Numbered from the stretch's first letter, positions 27,920 through 37,518 are shown. The stretch is 64,000 nucleotides of DNA from an uncultured Psychrobacter sp. (GCA_947501045.1 CANMUI010000001.1:1-64000), one strand, 5' to 3'. Program-made: numbers and translations. Notes: generated from the letters alone by a model not told the origin.

Positions 27920-28858
27920 TTAACCACGCGGATGATGCTCAGCATGCAATTTTTGCAACCTTGCCGTTGCCACATGAGTATAAATCTGCGTGGTGGACAG
28001 ATCACTGTGTCCAAGCAATAACTGCACGCTACGCAGATCGGCACCATGATTAAGCAGATGGGTAGCAAAGGCGTGACGTAGGGTGTGCGGTGATAACTCT
28101 TTATCGATACTGGCGACTTTAGCGTATTTTTTAAGCAGGTACCAAAAGTTCTGCCGCGTCATATAACCGCCTTGCGCCGTCAAAAACACCGCTTGGCAAT
28201 TGCCAGATTTCAGATGTGCAATCAAATCTCCGCGCCCATGCGTTAGATAGTCTTCCAGTGCGTCCGCGGCGTATTCGCCTAATGGCACTAGCCTAGTTTT
28301 ATTACCTTTTCCGGTGATCTGTAGCCAGCCTGAATTGAGATTGACTTGCTCAAGCGACAGGTTAATCAACTCACTAACCCGAAGACCACAGGCGTAAAGT
28401 ACCTCAAGCATGGCTTTATCACGTAGACCTAGGGCAGTGCTAGTGTCCGGCGCAGCAAGCAGATTATCAACGTCCGACTCGCTTAAGTCTTTAGGCAGGG
28501 GACGCCCCAACTTTGGGCTTTTGATACGCTCGCAGGGGTTGTCTTCACGTAGACTACTGGCAATCATCCATAGATAGAATTGACGCAGACTTGAGAGCAT
28601 CCGTGCTTGCGTGCGCGGGGTTTTGCCATCTTGAGTAAGAGTTGATAAGCAGTGCAGTACATCATCGGCTTGCCATTTGGTCAGAGCAGTAGGGCTGGTT
28701 AATTCGCAAGCACGCAGATCGCGCACATAAGCATTACGTGTCCGCGTTGCCAGTCCTCGTGCTAGCATGGCTTGACGAAACTCAGTGATATAGCTTGGCT
28801 CATCATCGACAGCTAGCGCTTTGGGCTGACGCTGCTGTATGGCGCGATCACGGCTCAT
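27920..28858 (-). CDS. xerD: Site-specific tyrosine recombinase XerD
   Basis: XerD works with XerC at dif to resolve chromosome dimers at cell division. The catalytic set is present: Arg in YACGLRVSELI, Lys in GKGNKTRLVPL, HTLRHAFATHLL, the His in LGHSDLSTTQ, and nucleophile Tyr293 in QIYTHV. The C-terminal VATARLQKLHAEHHPRG is the XerD rather than XerC type. The N-terminus is about 14 residues longer than E. coli XerD. Its start overlaps the preceding methyltransferase gene by 11 bases, so it is translated from the same message. Confidence 0.93.
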   Translation of the reverse strand: MSRDRAIQQRQPKALAVDDEPSYITEFRQAMLARGLATRTRNAYVRDLRACELTSPTALTKWQADDVLHCLSTLTQDGKTPRTQARMLSSLRQFYLWMIASSLREDNPCERIKSPKLGRPLPKDLSESDVDNLLAAPDTSTALGLRDKAMLEVLYACGLRVSELINLSLEQVNLNSGWLQITGKGNKTRLVPLGEYAADALEDYLTHGRGDLIAHLKSGNCQAVFLTAQGGYMTRQNFWYLLKKYAKVASIDKELSPHTLRHAFATHLLNHGADLRSVQLLLGHSDLSTTQIYTHVATARLQKLHAEHHPRG

Positions 28859-30077
28859 AGGATGAACTCACTAAACACCACAAGGAGGTAATCTCGGCAC
28901 TCCTCGCCGCGTATAAAGAATCGTTCTCATCTTGGCTACGACCATGCTTGGGCTGGGTATCAAGACGGTATTTTACTTTCAGTCCGCTATCTGCAAACCA
29001 GCCTAATAACTCCTCACGACTACGCAACTGCAAGTGCTCAGCCAAATCTGACAAAATCAGCCAAACTTCACCTTGATCGCTTAAGTACTGCTTTGCGCCT
29101 TGCAAAAACCCACGCAACATCGTGCTATTGGCATCATAGACGGCGTACTCAAGCGGCGAGCTGGGTTTCGCAGGGAGCCAAGGCGGATTACAGACAATCA
29201 AATTCGCTAGTGGCGCATCAGTTGGAAACAAATTGGCTTGCTGTAACTGTATGCTAGATAGTTGCAAGCGCGCGAAGTTCTCGCGAGCACAGTCTAAAGC
29301 ACGCGGATTCAAGTCTGTAGCAACTACTTGTTTCACACCGCGCTGCGCTAAAATAATGGCTAACAATCCGGTACCCGTACCGATGTCATAAGCAATATTA
29401 CAAGCATCTGGCAGGGGCGCATCGATCAATAGCTGTACATACTCATGACGGGTGGGTGCAAAGACCCCATAATGCGGGAATATCGAGAGGCCTAAACTTT
29501 CAATCGCTACGCCTTTTTCGCGCCACTGCGCCGCACCTAACGCACCTTGCAAGTCTCGAAATGAGAGCAGACACGACTCATCTACCCCTTTTTCCAACTG
29601 GCCGAAAGCTGCTATGCAGGCTGCGCTCACATCAGGCGCACGGCGCAGCTTACTGACATAACCAGTATCCAGCTCTAATAGTAAACGGCTTAATATACGC
29701 GCACGCTGGGCTTGCAGTTGCCGCTGTTGATGAAAAAGATTAGATGTTTCTTGAGATTTTTCTATGGATTTAGACTTAGCAGGCTGCTTAGTCGCTTTGC
29801 TTAATTTGCGTTTTTCAGAGCGCTCATTAGTACGCTCAATACGCCGAGTGATCGCTTGCAAGAGTTGCTGCCCGTTATAAAAGTCACCGCGATACAACAT
29901 TGACGTGCCAGCACAGGCTAAGCGGTAAGCTTCATCAGCGCTGGTTTTATCATCGACCAACACAACACGTGTAGGCGGCGTATAGTCACTTGCAGATAAC
30001 CAGCGAGCATGACATAAAGTATCTTTGCCGTTTTCGTTTTCATGCCACTGCACATACTTTTTTTCTATGGGTAACAA
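28848..30077 (-). CDS. Class I SAM-dependent methyltransferase with NPPW motif
   Basis: The C-terminal half is a methyltransferase domain with YDIGTGTGLLA (SAM binding), VVATDLNPRAL and the catalytic NPPW seen in enzymes that methylate planar amide or amino nitrogens (HemK/RsmC/TrmN type). The N-terminal 220 residues include a Lys/Arg/Gln-rich stretch (about 90-140) and no recognised domain. The likely start is a TTG; the distance to AAAGG is acceptable but not decisive. It overlaps xerD and follows tusA by 60 bases. The substrate is unknown. Confidence 0.75.
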   Translation of the reverse strand: MLPIEKKYVQWHENENGKDTLCHARWLSASDYTPPTRVVLVDDKTSADEAYRLACAGTSMLYRGDFYNGQQLLQAITRRIERTNERSEKRKLSKATKQPAKSKSIEKSQETSNLFHQQRQLQAQRARILSRLLLELDTGYVSKLRRAPDVSAACIAAFGQLEKGVDESCLLSFRDLQGALGAAQWREKGVAIESLGLSIFPHYGVFAPTRHEYVQLLIDAPLPDACNIAYDIGTGTGLLAIILAQRGVKQVVATDLNPRALDCARENFARLQLSSIQLQQANLFPTDAPLANLIVCNPPWLPAKPSSPLEYAVYDANSTMLRGFLQGAKQYLSDQGEVWLILSDLAEHLQLRSREELLGWFADSGLKVKYRLDTQPKHGRSQDENDSLYAARSAEITSLWCLVSSSYEP

Positions 30078-30137
30078 GTGATTTACCTTTCAGATGTAGA
30101 TGATAGGATTGTTATAAAGCTTTAATGTTTAACGGTC

Positions 30138-30473
30138 TTAAGCACTTTTCTTTTTTACCACGTATCGATAAAGACTCGCGCTAGTAGGTTTGTCATCATC
30201 GCTATCAATCCTTATTTCATCAGGATCAATATCTATACTCACTTGTTCAGCTAACGTTTCTTGATGCACAAGCTCATGACCTAAATGACGGCAAAAATTA
30301 GGAATATCGCGCGTAGTAGCCGGATCAGTGGCGAGTATTTCGATAGTATCGCCGCTATCGGCTTGACGAATAGTTCTATGTAGCATCATTACTGGTTCAG
30401 GACAAATAAGACCTTGCGTATCCAAATGATGATCGATAGGAGTGTTAAGGGTTGAAGTTGTCATAGTAGTCAT
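30138..30473 (-). CDS. tusA: Sulfur carrier protein TusA
   Basis: TusA relays persulfide sulfur from IscS towards 2-thiouridine modification of tRNA and molybdopterin synthesis. The CPEPVMM motif (Cys24) and the ATDPATTRDIPNFCRHLGHEL stretch match TusA closely. The final part RYVVKKK matches the terminal strand, but a polar Asp/Ser insert (DPDEIRIDSDDDKPTS) separates it from the core, giving 111 residues rather than 81. It lies within the recN-to-xerD cluster. Confidence 0.88.
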   Translation of the reverse strand: MTTMTTSTLNTPIDHHLDTQGLICPEPVMMLHRTIRQADSGDTIEILATDPATTRDIPNFCRHLGHELVHQETLAEQVSIDIDPDEIRIDSDDDKPTSASLYRYVVKKKSA

Positions 30474-30519
30474 ATAAAACGTTTATTCGATGAATTTAAA
30501 GGATGTTTACCAGTATTCG

Positions 30520-30987
30520 TTATTGTTCTACAGTTGGTGTAGCGGCTTGTTCAGCAGCTAGAAAATCAAAGAAGCGCTTAAAGTTAGATTTAAACAAAAA
30601 CGCTACACCAAGCCAGCAGGACAAACCCAGCCAAGCTGTATCAGCAAAAATCAAACCGCCAATAAGTACAAGGGCTGAAACACCAATAGTCATAATCACC
30701 ATAGAGGTCTGACTTAAACGATAGCGATAAATGATAAAGGCGTTATAAAGGGTAATAGGAATAGTCAGTGCAATTAACAAATAAGGCAGTTTAAAGTAGA
30801 GCCAATAAAGTAAAGTATTATCGTGAAACATCTTTATGCTAGCAATAGTGCCAAAGAGAATAAAGGCAACCATTGCTACATAGAGCATATAAACGGCAAG
30901 TTTATTGGCTCGCTGGGCACCCTTAATACGAGCAATAGCCAGTGGGGCAAAGCCATGTTGAGTCGCTTGAGTCGAGGCAATGGTCAT
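30520..30987 (-). CDS. Conserved hypothetical membrane protein
   Basis: This protein of about 155 residues has four predicted membrane helices (KLAVYMLYVAMVAFILFG, LPYLLIALTIPITLYN, MVIMTIGVSALVLIGGLIF, WLGLSCWLGVAFLF) and a charged N-terminus. I do not recognise a family. The start Met (MTIASTQ) has AGGG nine bases upstream. It lies between ruvX and tusA on the same strand and is probably cotranscribed with them. Confidence 0.6.
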   Translation of the reverse strand: MTIASTQATQHGFAPLAIARIKGAQRANKLAVYMLYVAMVAFILFGTIASIKMFHDNTLLYWLYFKLPYLLIALTIPITLYNAFIIYRYRLSQTSMVIMTIGVSALVLIGGLIFADTAWLGLSCWLGVAFLFKSNFKRFFDFLAAEQAATPTVEQ

Positions 30988-31104
30988 AGCAGTTAGCCCT
31001 TTGTAGATATAGAGTAATGATACCTTAATACTATGCTTGAATAACAAAACTTAGATGATAAGCTTAGCGTTTTTCAATCCGCCTTTTTAATCTACTTTAG
31101 CTTT

Positions 31105-31596
31105 TCAATCTACTTTAATGGTATCAATAGCCATCGCGCTACTGGGGTCTGAGAAGTATGTAGATAGTAAAATACAAGCTGAGATATCATCAATGGGGTC
31201 GCGCTCATCTTCAATCCAGCCATTCTCCCAAGCGATCTCACGTGCTTCTATAGAGGTTAGGCGCTCATCACACATTTTGACTACTACTGGCAGGTGCTGC
31301 TCCATTAAACGGTGCGCTAGGCGGCGCGCAAACTTATGCGCGCGCCTACTTAGCATGGAGCTGCTGCCATCCATATTTAGTGGCAAACCTACCACCACTT
31401 GGGTCACGCCCCACACCTTGATAATACCTAGCAAGTTATCCCAATCTGGCTGCCCGTTGTTCATTGCTAAAATATCAAAGGCGCGCGCGGTTTCGGTCAC
31501 AGTGTTACCCAGCGCCATGCCCATTTTTTTGACACCGTAATCAAGTCCTAACATAAGATGAGGTTTAACTATCGCTTCGGCTACATTATCAAGCAT
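31105..31596 (-). CDS. ruvX: RuvX/YqgF RNase H-fold nuclease
   Basis: RuvX is an RNase H-fold nuclease implicated in 16S rRNA 5'-end maturation and proposed as a Holliday junction resolvase. The motifs are LGLDYGVKKMGMALG with Asp19, VVGLPLNMDGS, CDERLTS and DDISACILL with the last acidic residues. Its ATG lies inside the end of yqgE (8-base overlap, CATGCTTGA), the conserved yqgE-ruvX coupling. Length 163 residues is slightly above E. coli (138). Confidence 0.9.
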   Translation of the reverse strand: MLDNVAEAIVKPHLMLGLDYGVKKMGMALGNTVTETARAFDILAMNNGQPDWDNLLGIIKVWGVTQVVVGLPLNMDGSSSMLSRRAHKFARRLAHRLMEQHLPVVVKMCDERLTSIEAREIAWENGWIEDERDPIDDISACILLSTYFSDPSSAMAIDTIKVD

Positions 31597-32188
31597 GACC
31601 AATATCACTACTTAAATAATCGAAATTAACGCCGATCTTATCAGCAGCGGATTGCCAGCGTTCCTCAAAAGGAGTGTCAAATAATAAAGTTAAATCGGCC
31701 GGACAGATGAGCCAATCACCGCTCTCAATTTCGCGTTCAAGCTGTTTTTTACTCCAGCTGGCGTGGCCTAAGCACAAGTGATAATAGCCAACCCCTTCGC
31801 CAGCTGCAATACGTTTGAGCACATCTTGGCTGGTAGTGATACAGACATTCTCTGAGATAGCAAAAGAGGATGCCCACTCCGGCTGCCCCGTATGTAGCAC
31901 AAAACCCACCTCAGGGTACATAGGACCGCCTTCTAGCGCCAGATCATCCATCACTTGCGGATTGGTGACATTGATATTTAAATCTTCTAGTAGTTTGCCC
32001 ACGCGTGCCTGTTTTAGCGGACGATTTACCATCAAGCCTAAGGCACCATGTTTATCATGTCGACAGATATAGATCAGCGCCTGCTCAAACCTGGGGTCTG
32101 ATAAACTAGGCGCCGCAATTAAGAAATGATGGGTCAAATTAGCTTTGAACATAGAGGCAAATGCAACATAAATAAAGGGATGAGACAC
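31589..32188 (-). CDS. yqgE: YqgE/AlgH family protein
   Basis: This cytosolic protein of unknown biochemical role is almost always paired with ruvX. Characteristic segments are LTHHFLIAAPSLSDPRFEQALIYICRH, GALGLMVNRPL and the C-terminal DWLICPADLTLLFDTP. Family members usually begin just before LTHHFLIA, so translation may start at the Met at 32152 rather than the GTG at 32188; neither has a clear ribosome site. It lies 54 bases after recN and overlaps ruvX. Confidence 0.9.
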   Translation of the reverse strand: MSHPFIYVAFASMFKANLTHHFLIAAPSLSDPRFEQALIYICRHDKHGALGLMVNRPLKQARVGKLLEDLNINVTNPQVMDDLALEGGPMYPEVGFVLHTGQPEWASSFAISENVCITTSQDVLKRIAAGEGVGYYHLCLGHASWSKKQLEREIESGDWLICPADLTLLFDTPFEERWQSAADKIGVNFDYLSSDIGHA

Positions 32189-32242
32189 TACTATATGATG
32201 ATCATCGATAAAAAATCAACAGAAGGCGGTATTAACTGATGT

Positions 32243-33922
32243 CTATCTAACATCGGTCAATAGACTACGTGCATGATCTCGCGTGACGTCAGTGATATTG
32301 ATGCCGCCTGACATCCTAGCCAATTCATCTATCTGCGCCTCTGGAGTTAAAATAATAAGCTCGCTTTGAGTTTGCTTATCATGATGCTTTTGTACCAAGA
32401 TATGCTGATGCGCTTGTGCGGCTACTTGCGCTTGGTGAGTAATCGCCAACAGCTGCTGGGTTTGACCAAGTGCTCGCAGCAGCTCACCCACCACTTGCGC
32501 AGTACCGCCGCTGATACCGACATCAACTTCATCGAATACTAGCATGGGTTTGGCAGCATTACTCTCAGAACTCGTTGCTTGCAGAACCTGCATGACCAGT
32601 GCCATACGAGACAACTCACCGCCCGAGGCAATTTTATGGAGCGGCTGCATTGGCATACCAACATTGGCACTAAACAGCAAGTCAATATCAAAGCAGCCCT
32701 GAGCATTATAGTGACTGGGATCAGCTCTTTTAGTAAAAACAAACTCGCAGCGGGCGTTGGGCAGAGCCAGCGGCTGCAACTGAGCAATCAATTGCGCACA
32801 AATCGCAGGCGCCGCCTGCATACGCTTATCGTTAAGCTCGTCTGCCAGCTTAAGATAATCTTGCCAAGCTGCCTCAATTTGGGCGGCCAACACATCACTG
32901 CTTGGCTCATTTTCTAGCTGCTCTAATTGCTGTTGCCATACTTTGGCCTCAGCTATCAGGTCGCTGGCTGGCAAATTGTGTTTGCGCGATAATCGGTGCC
33001 CCAAGCTAATCAAACTATCTAATGCTTGCAAACGTTCAGGATCGGGCAATTGCTGTTCGGCGTAGTCAGATAGCAAAGCGGTGGCTTCAGTAATCTGCTG
33101 CTGAGCTAAATGTAGCTGCTCGGAGGCCAGCCCAAAGGTTTGACTAACGCCCACCTGCTGATCACACAGCTTAATCGCTTGCCCAAGCAAGGTCATAACA
33201 TCTGGCTCATCGGTATCGTTATCAAGTAAATACAAGCTGCGACCAGCCTCTGTCATCAAAGCTTCAATGTTAGAGAGCTCTTCGTGTTCAGCTTCGATAT
33301 CAGCATAATCAACCTCTAACAACGGCGCAATATCGGCCAGTTGGCTCTGTAGAAGCTCAATGCGGTCTTTACGCTGGGCTTCGCGACTAGCAATCTCATC
33401 GGCTTGACGTTTGAGCTGCTGATAGTGCTGATAACTGCTGGCAGCTTGTTCAGCAAGCCCTGTCACTTGTGCCATAGCGTCAAGCCACTGTACGACAAAC
33501 TGCGGCTTGAGCAGAGCTTGCTGCGCGTGTTGGCTATGAATATTTACTAAAAGCGCGCCTAAACTTTTAAGCTCGGCTAGGCTTACTGGTGTACCATTCA
33601 ACCACGCTTTTGAGCGGCCGCTGCTGCTTAGTTGCCGACGAATTAATACCTCCGGCTCTTCCAAATCGCGTTCATGCGCGACAAACCAATCTGCTACTAC
33701 GCTATTGTCGGCAACATCGAACTGAGCATAAATGTCAGCAAAATCTGCACCATGTCTAACCATAGCGCTATCTGCCCGCTCACCTACGCACAACGACAAG
33801 GCATCAAGTAATAAAGACTTACCCGCGCCCGTCTCACCAGTGATGACGTTAAAGCCTTCAGCGACGCTCAGCTCATGCTCAGCAATCAGTGCAAATTGAT
33901 ATAAAGTTAATGATAAAAGCAT
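32243..33922 (-). CDS. recN: DNA repair protein RecN
   Basis: RecN is an SMC-like ATPase acting early in double-strand break repair. The N-terminal Walker A GETGAGKS (29-36) and ESD-type insertion, the long central coiled coil (about 150-360, rich in Gln/Glu/Leu) and the C-terminal SGGELSRMALVMQ signature with VFDEVDVGISG Walker B are all present, in a normal length of 559. The ATG at 33922 is preferred over the TTG one codon earlier. It heads the cluster that runs to xerD; no LexA box was identified by eye. Confidence 0.94.
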   Translation of the reverse strand: MLLSLTLYQFALIAEHELSVAEGFNVITGETGAGKSLLLDALSLCVGERADSAMVRHGADFADIYAQFDVADNSVVADWFVAHERDLEEPEVLIRRQLSSSGRSKAWLNGTPVSLAELKSLGALLVNIHSQHAQQALLKPQFVVQWLDAMAQVTGLAEQAASSYQHYQQLKRQADEIASREAQRKDRIELLQSQLADIAPLLEVDYADIEAEHEELSNIEALMTEAGRSLYLLDNDTDEPDVMTLLGQAIKLCDQQVGVSQTFGLASEQLHLAQQQITEATALLSDYAEQQLPDPERLQALDSLISLGHRLSRKHNLPASDLIAEAKVWQQQLEQLENEPSSDVLAAQIEAAWQDYLKLADELNDKRMQAAPAICAQLIAQLQPLALPNARCEFVFTKRADPSHYNAQGCFDIDLLFSANVGMPMQPLHKIASGGELSRMALVMQVLQATSSESNAAKPMLVFDEVDVGISGGTAQVVGELLRALGQTQQLLAITHQAQVAAQAHQHILVQKHHDKQTQSELIILTPEAQIDELARMSGGINITDVTRDHARSLLTDVR

Positions 33923-34569
33923 CAACGTCTCTCACGACAGACAATGAACATCAAATAAAATCCTATTATAAAAGATTTGGCCCAATGGATGATATATAGT
34001 GGTAAAAGGTTTTAAATACAAACCTTAAGACTTCAGAGTTCATAATGTAGTCTTGGTAAACTAACCGCTGTTAAATTAATAACAGATTGATAGTATTAAA
34101 ATATTCTAATCATTTAGCCTAACTATAAGAGGCATGAAAAGCAACTTTGTTTAACCCGTTATTTTAAACTAACTTAGTATGCATTTTATAGCAAACATAG
34201 TATCAACCATGCAGTTACTGATCTTACTTGAAAGCATGAGTGCCACATCGATATAAGCAATAAACATCATTTCTAGCACTGCTGTAACAAACTTTTTGGA
34301 GATAATGTGGTAGCATAATCTCACTTAATCGTAAACTTCTGCGACAAGCGCTACACATGCTGTCTTATGGCTTCTTGCCCTATGTAACCTTATGGGTTGA
34401 ATCTAGAGAATTGGACAGTTAGATTGGTATTACAGTGCATTTATTAAAAATAACGATGTCAAAAGTCGTGGTTTTAAAATAAGCTGTATTAGAGATTAAG
34501 GTTTAAGTTGTAATGTCATCAGACACTTATTTTTTAGTTTAGTCATAATTATTTGATAAGGAAGCCACT
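33923..34569. other. Gene-free region between recN and ppnP
   Basis: About 645 AT-rich bases between divergent genes. I see no credible open reading frame, tRNA, repeat or terminator. It should carry the recN and ppnP promoters, which I cannot place with confidence. Confidence 0.45.
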
Positions 34570-34905
34570 ATGTCAGCGGCACAATATACTAACGTAACAG
34601 TCAATGCTCAGGCTACAGTCACGTATGATGGGCGTTGTTCAAGTCATACTATTATGTTCGAAGATGGACGTCACAAAACACTGGGCGTCATTCTGCCTTG
34701 TGATAGTGCTGTTGAGCAGTACCACTTTAGCACCAATACCTCTGAGCGTATTGAGATTACTAGCGGCGAATGTGAAGTCAAGATTAATGGAGATGAAGAG
34801 TTTAGTTACTACCGCGCCGGACAGTCTTTCGTCGTTGAAGGCAATAGCAGTTTTAATCTGCGTACCGAAGAGATTGTACAATATGTCTGTCATCTAGAAG
34901 GCTGA
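34570..34905 (+). CDS. ppnP: Pyrimidine/purine nucleoside phosphorylase PpnP
   Basis: PpnP phosphorolyses several nucleosides to free base and ribose-1-phosphate. The 111-residue cupin-like protein (former DUF1255) shows YDGRCSSHTIMFEDGRHKTLGVILP, ERIEITSGECEVKINGDEE and the closing FVVEGNSSFNLRTEEIVQYVC pattern, all typical. The N-terminal 15 residues are longer than in E. coli. AAGGAAG precedes the start. It is monocistronic. Confidence 0.9.
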   Translation: MSAAQYTNVTVNAQATVTYDGRCSSHTIMFEDGRHKTLGVILPCDSAVEQYHFSTNTSERIEITSGECEVKINGDEEFSYYRAGQSFVVEGNSSFNLRTEEIVQYVCHLEG

Positions 34906-34922
34906 CGCTAGCGCTAAGTCAA

Positions 34923-34946
34923 TTTTAGCTTTAGCTACAGCTAAAA
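34923..34946 (+). terminator. Hairpin after ppnP
   Basis: A perfect 8-bp inverted repeat (TTTTAGCT / AGCTAAAA) follows ppnP. A second, longer-looped stem (AAAGAAAC ... GTTTCTTT with a T run at about 34998-35004) may be the actual terminator. Confidence 0.45.
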
Positions 34947-35076
34947 GAGCAAACCGAAAAGAAACTAATAATATCAATCAGATTTTGTTCGTTTCTTTTT
35001 TTATGCAATTTTTTATGACCGTAGCAATTTTCTATTATATTAGCTGCTACCTTATTTACAATCAGTAGGTTTTTTT

Positions 35077-35847
35077 ATGGCAAAACCCAGCTATTTTTAT
35101 GGCATTCATGCTATTGATGCTTTACTTGCCCATCGTCCTCTTGATGCCCTGAGCCTATTTGTGCAGCAAGGTCGTGAGAATGATAGCCACGTACAAGACA
35201 TTATCACTCAAGCGCAAGGCTATGGCATAAGTATTCAGCCGACCCAAAAAGATAAGCTGACACAGCTGTGTGGCAGCCCGCAGCATCAAGGTGTGGTGTT
35301 GCATGCGCGTCCATTGGCATTTGCTGACGAGGGTTTATTGGACACCATCTCTGGGCATGATCAATGCTTGCTGCTCGTACTTGATCAGATTACTGACGCC
35401 CATAATTTTGGGGCATGCTTACGTACGGCAGTGGCCATGGGCGTTGACGCGGTTATTTGTCCCAAGCATCATGCTGCAAGCCTCACCCCAACAGTAGCAA
35501 AGGTATCGGTAGGCGCCGCTGAGATGATGCCTATTATCAGCGTTACCAATTTGGCGCGCACGCTTACACAGATCAAAGAGGCAGGCGTCTTCGTATTTGG
35601 TACGGCGCTCAGTAAAGACGCCAAATCAATACATACGGTAGACTTAACGGGGAAAACCGCTTTGGTTATGGGGTCTGAGGGCGAAGGGATGCGCCGCTTA
35701 ACGCTTGAGCGCTGTGATGAATTGGTATACATTCCCATGTCCGGCAACGAGCATGGGAATCTGCAAAGCTTAAATGTTAGTGTCGCAACTGGTATGGCGC
35801 TATATGAAGTTAATCGACAGCGTACTTTAGCTGCTGGGCAAGGGTAA
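35077..35847 (+). CDS. rlmB: 23S rRNA (guanosine-2'-O)-methyltransferase RlmB
   Basis: RlmB methylates the 2'-hydroxyl of G2251 in the peptidyl-transferase P loop of 23S rRNA. The protein has the small N-terminal L30e-like substrate domain (FYGIHAIDALL) and a SpoU/TrmH knotted catalytic domain with DQITDAHNFGACLRTA, VMGSEGEGMRRLTLE and IPMSGNEHGNLQSLNVSVATGMALYE. Length 256 is normal. Its 3' end overlaps the 3' end of coaE, on the opposite strand, by 38 bases. Confidence 0.93.
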   Translation: MAKPSYFYGIHAIDALLAHRPLDALSLFVQQGRENDSHVQDIITQAQGYGISIQPTQKDKLTQLCGSPQHQGVVLHARPLAFADEGLLDTISGHDQCLLLVLDQITDAHNFGACLRTAVAMGVDAVICPKHHAASLTPTVAKVSVGAAEMMPIISVTNLARTLTQIKEAGVFVFGTALSKDAKSIHTVDLTGKTALVMGSEGEGMRRLTLERCDELVYIPMSGNEHGNLQSLNVSVATGMALYEVNRQRTLAAGQG

Positions 35848-36445
35848 GATAGTTCTGGTGTAAGGGTTCTAGCTGTCGATGCAAAGTCGCTAGATCCTCT
35901 TCATTAATGATGATGTCATCTGCATGGCGGTTGCGTTCAGTACGCTCGAGCTGGTTTGCCATAATAGCCTTAATCTTCGACATACTTTGCTCATCGCGCA
36001 AGCTGGCACGAGCAAGCTGGGTATCTTCACTGACATCAATAACCAAAATGCGCTGACACAAGTTAGCAAGCCCAGCTTCAGCGCCCTCAATCAATAGCGG
36101 CGCTGATAAGATAACATATGACGAGGTGCTCTCGTTCAGCTGTCTTTTGGCCGCTTCACGTATGGCAGGATGGGTAATGGCTTCAAGCTCTATAAGCGCC
36201 TCAGGATGAGTAAAAACATGGGTACGTACTGCGGCGCGATCCATTTGTCCGTCTGGTTTGATAACCCAATCGCCAAATCTTTTTTGAATTTTTCTTAAGG
36301 TTGCGCTGTCTTTTGCCACAACCTTGTGCGCGATGACATCAGCATCAATAATGTCAATTCCCTGCTCAGCAAACCAGTCACTAGCCGCCGATTTACCGCT
36401 ACCGATACCGCCTGTTAATCCAACTACTAGAGTTTTATTCGTCAT
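35810..36445 (-). CDS. coaE: Dephospho-CoA kinase
   Basis: CoaE phosphorylates dephospho-CoA, the last step of coenzyme A synthesis. It has the P-loop GGIGSGKS (12-19), DADVIAHKVV, LIELEAITHPAIRE and SAPLLIEGAEAGL, all typical. It forms the end of the pilB-pilC-pilD-coaE group common in gammaproteobacteria with type IV pili, though 166 bases separate it from pilD. The 3' end overlaps rlmB on the other strand. Confidence 0.94.
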   Translation of the reverse strand: MTNKTLVVGLTGGIGSGKSAASDWFAEQGIDIIDADVIAHKVVAKDSATLRKIQKRFGDWVIKPDGQMDRAAVRTHVFTHPEALIELEAITHPAIREAAKRQLNESTSSYVILSAPLLIEGAEAGLANLCQRILVIDVSEDTQLARASLRDEQSMSKIKAIMANQLERTERNRHADDIIINEEDLATLHRQLEPLHQNYLTLAQQLKYAVD

Positions 36446-36611
36446 TTTCGCTTGCTACCGCTAAGATATTGAAATTAAGAAGGGCATTGATGTCAGAGTA
36501 GATCTATTCTCATAGATAATAAAGGTATGCCCATGACTTTGCAATATCGTAATTTATACCATCAGTCGTTTCATGCCTCTAAAAAGAGATGACTAAAAGA
36601 TGCTTTGCTAG

Positions 36612-37511
36612 CTAAACGTACATACCTAAGTACCAGTTGACCAGATCTGTACCGTATAATAAAGCCACTATGCCAGCCATAGCGATATACGGGCCAAAAG
36701 CAAACGGGCGGCTCTCGCCTTGTTTTTTTATGAGGATAATACCGACGATAGAGCCAAGCAAGGAAGATAGCAAGATTACTAAAGGCAGCATCATAGGGCC
36801 AAGCCAAGCACCCATCACCGCTAATAGTTTAAAATCACCTTGCCCCATACCGTGCTTTTTAGTGATGAGATAAAAGATTTTGACCACGACCCATAGCGAT
36901 AAAAACCCAAACAATAAACCCCAAATGGACTGAGTGGGTGTTACAAACCAGCCTTGCGAATTTACCGCCAAACCAAGACCAGCTAATGGAAAAGTCAAGC
37001 GATCAGGCAACAGCTGGGTATCAAAGTCAATACCGGTTAGCGCAATCAGCGTCCATACCAATACAAGCGCCGATAAACCGCTGGCCGTAACCCCAAATTT
37101 GTAGATAACTAAGGCTGAGAGTAGAGCTGTCATTAGCTCAACGAGAGGGTAACGTATACTGATAGGAGCATGACAGCTCGAGCAACGTCCGCGTAGGAGC
37201 AGCCAGCTAATTAAGGGAATGTTTTCATACCATCTAATCTTGTGGGCACAGTGCGGACAACGCGACGCAGGTCGACTCAAAGTAATCGGGGTGTCGTTCG
37301 CGGTAATCGCTGTTAAAGGCGCGCTATGCTCAGGCGGCATATCAGGCTGCTGCGCCATAAACTGACTGCATTCTTGCCGCCAGCTGTACATCATCATAAG
37401 CGGCATGCGGTGAATCACCACATTTAAAAAACTACCAATACAGAGACCTAAGATCGCAAATACTACGAGTGCTAGGATTAGATTGTCTTGTAGTAATGCT
37501 ATAAACGCCAT
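36612..37511 (-). CDS. pilD: Type IV prepilin peptidase / N-methyltransferase PilD
   Basis: PilD cleaves the leader of type IV pilins and pseudopilins and methylates the new N-terminal Phe. It is a polytopic inner-membrane aspartic protease. The cytoplasmic domain has the two CxxC pairs (CPHCAHKIRW and CSSCHAPI), and the catalytic aspartates lie in LTGIDFDTQLLPDRLTFP and GMGQGDFKLLAVMGAWLG. An extra segment (residues about 40-70) precedes the zinc motif. The ATG at 37511 lies 7 bases after the pilC stop, so the genes are coupled. Confidence 0.94.
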   Translation of the reverse strand: MAFIALLQDNLILALVVFAILGLCIGSFLNVVIHRMPLMMMYSWRQECSQFMAQQPDMPPEHSAPLTAITANDTPITLSRPASRCPHCAHKIRWYENIPLISWLLLRGRCSSCHAPISIRYPLVELMTALLSALVIYKFGVTASGLSALVLVWTLIALTGIDFDTQLLPDRLTFPLAGLGLAVNSQGWFVTPTQSIWGLLFGFLSLWVVVKIFYLITKKHGMGQGDFKLLAVMGAWLGPMMLPLVILLSSLLGSIVGIILIKKQGESRPFAFGPYIAMAGIVALLYGTDLVNWYLGMYV

Positions 37512-37518
37512 CAAATTA

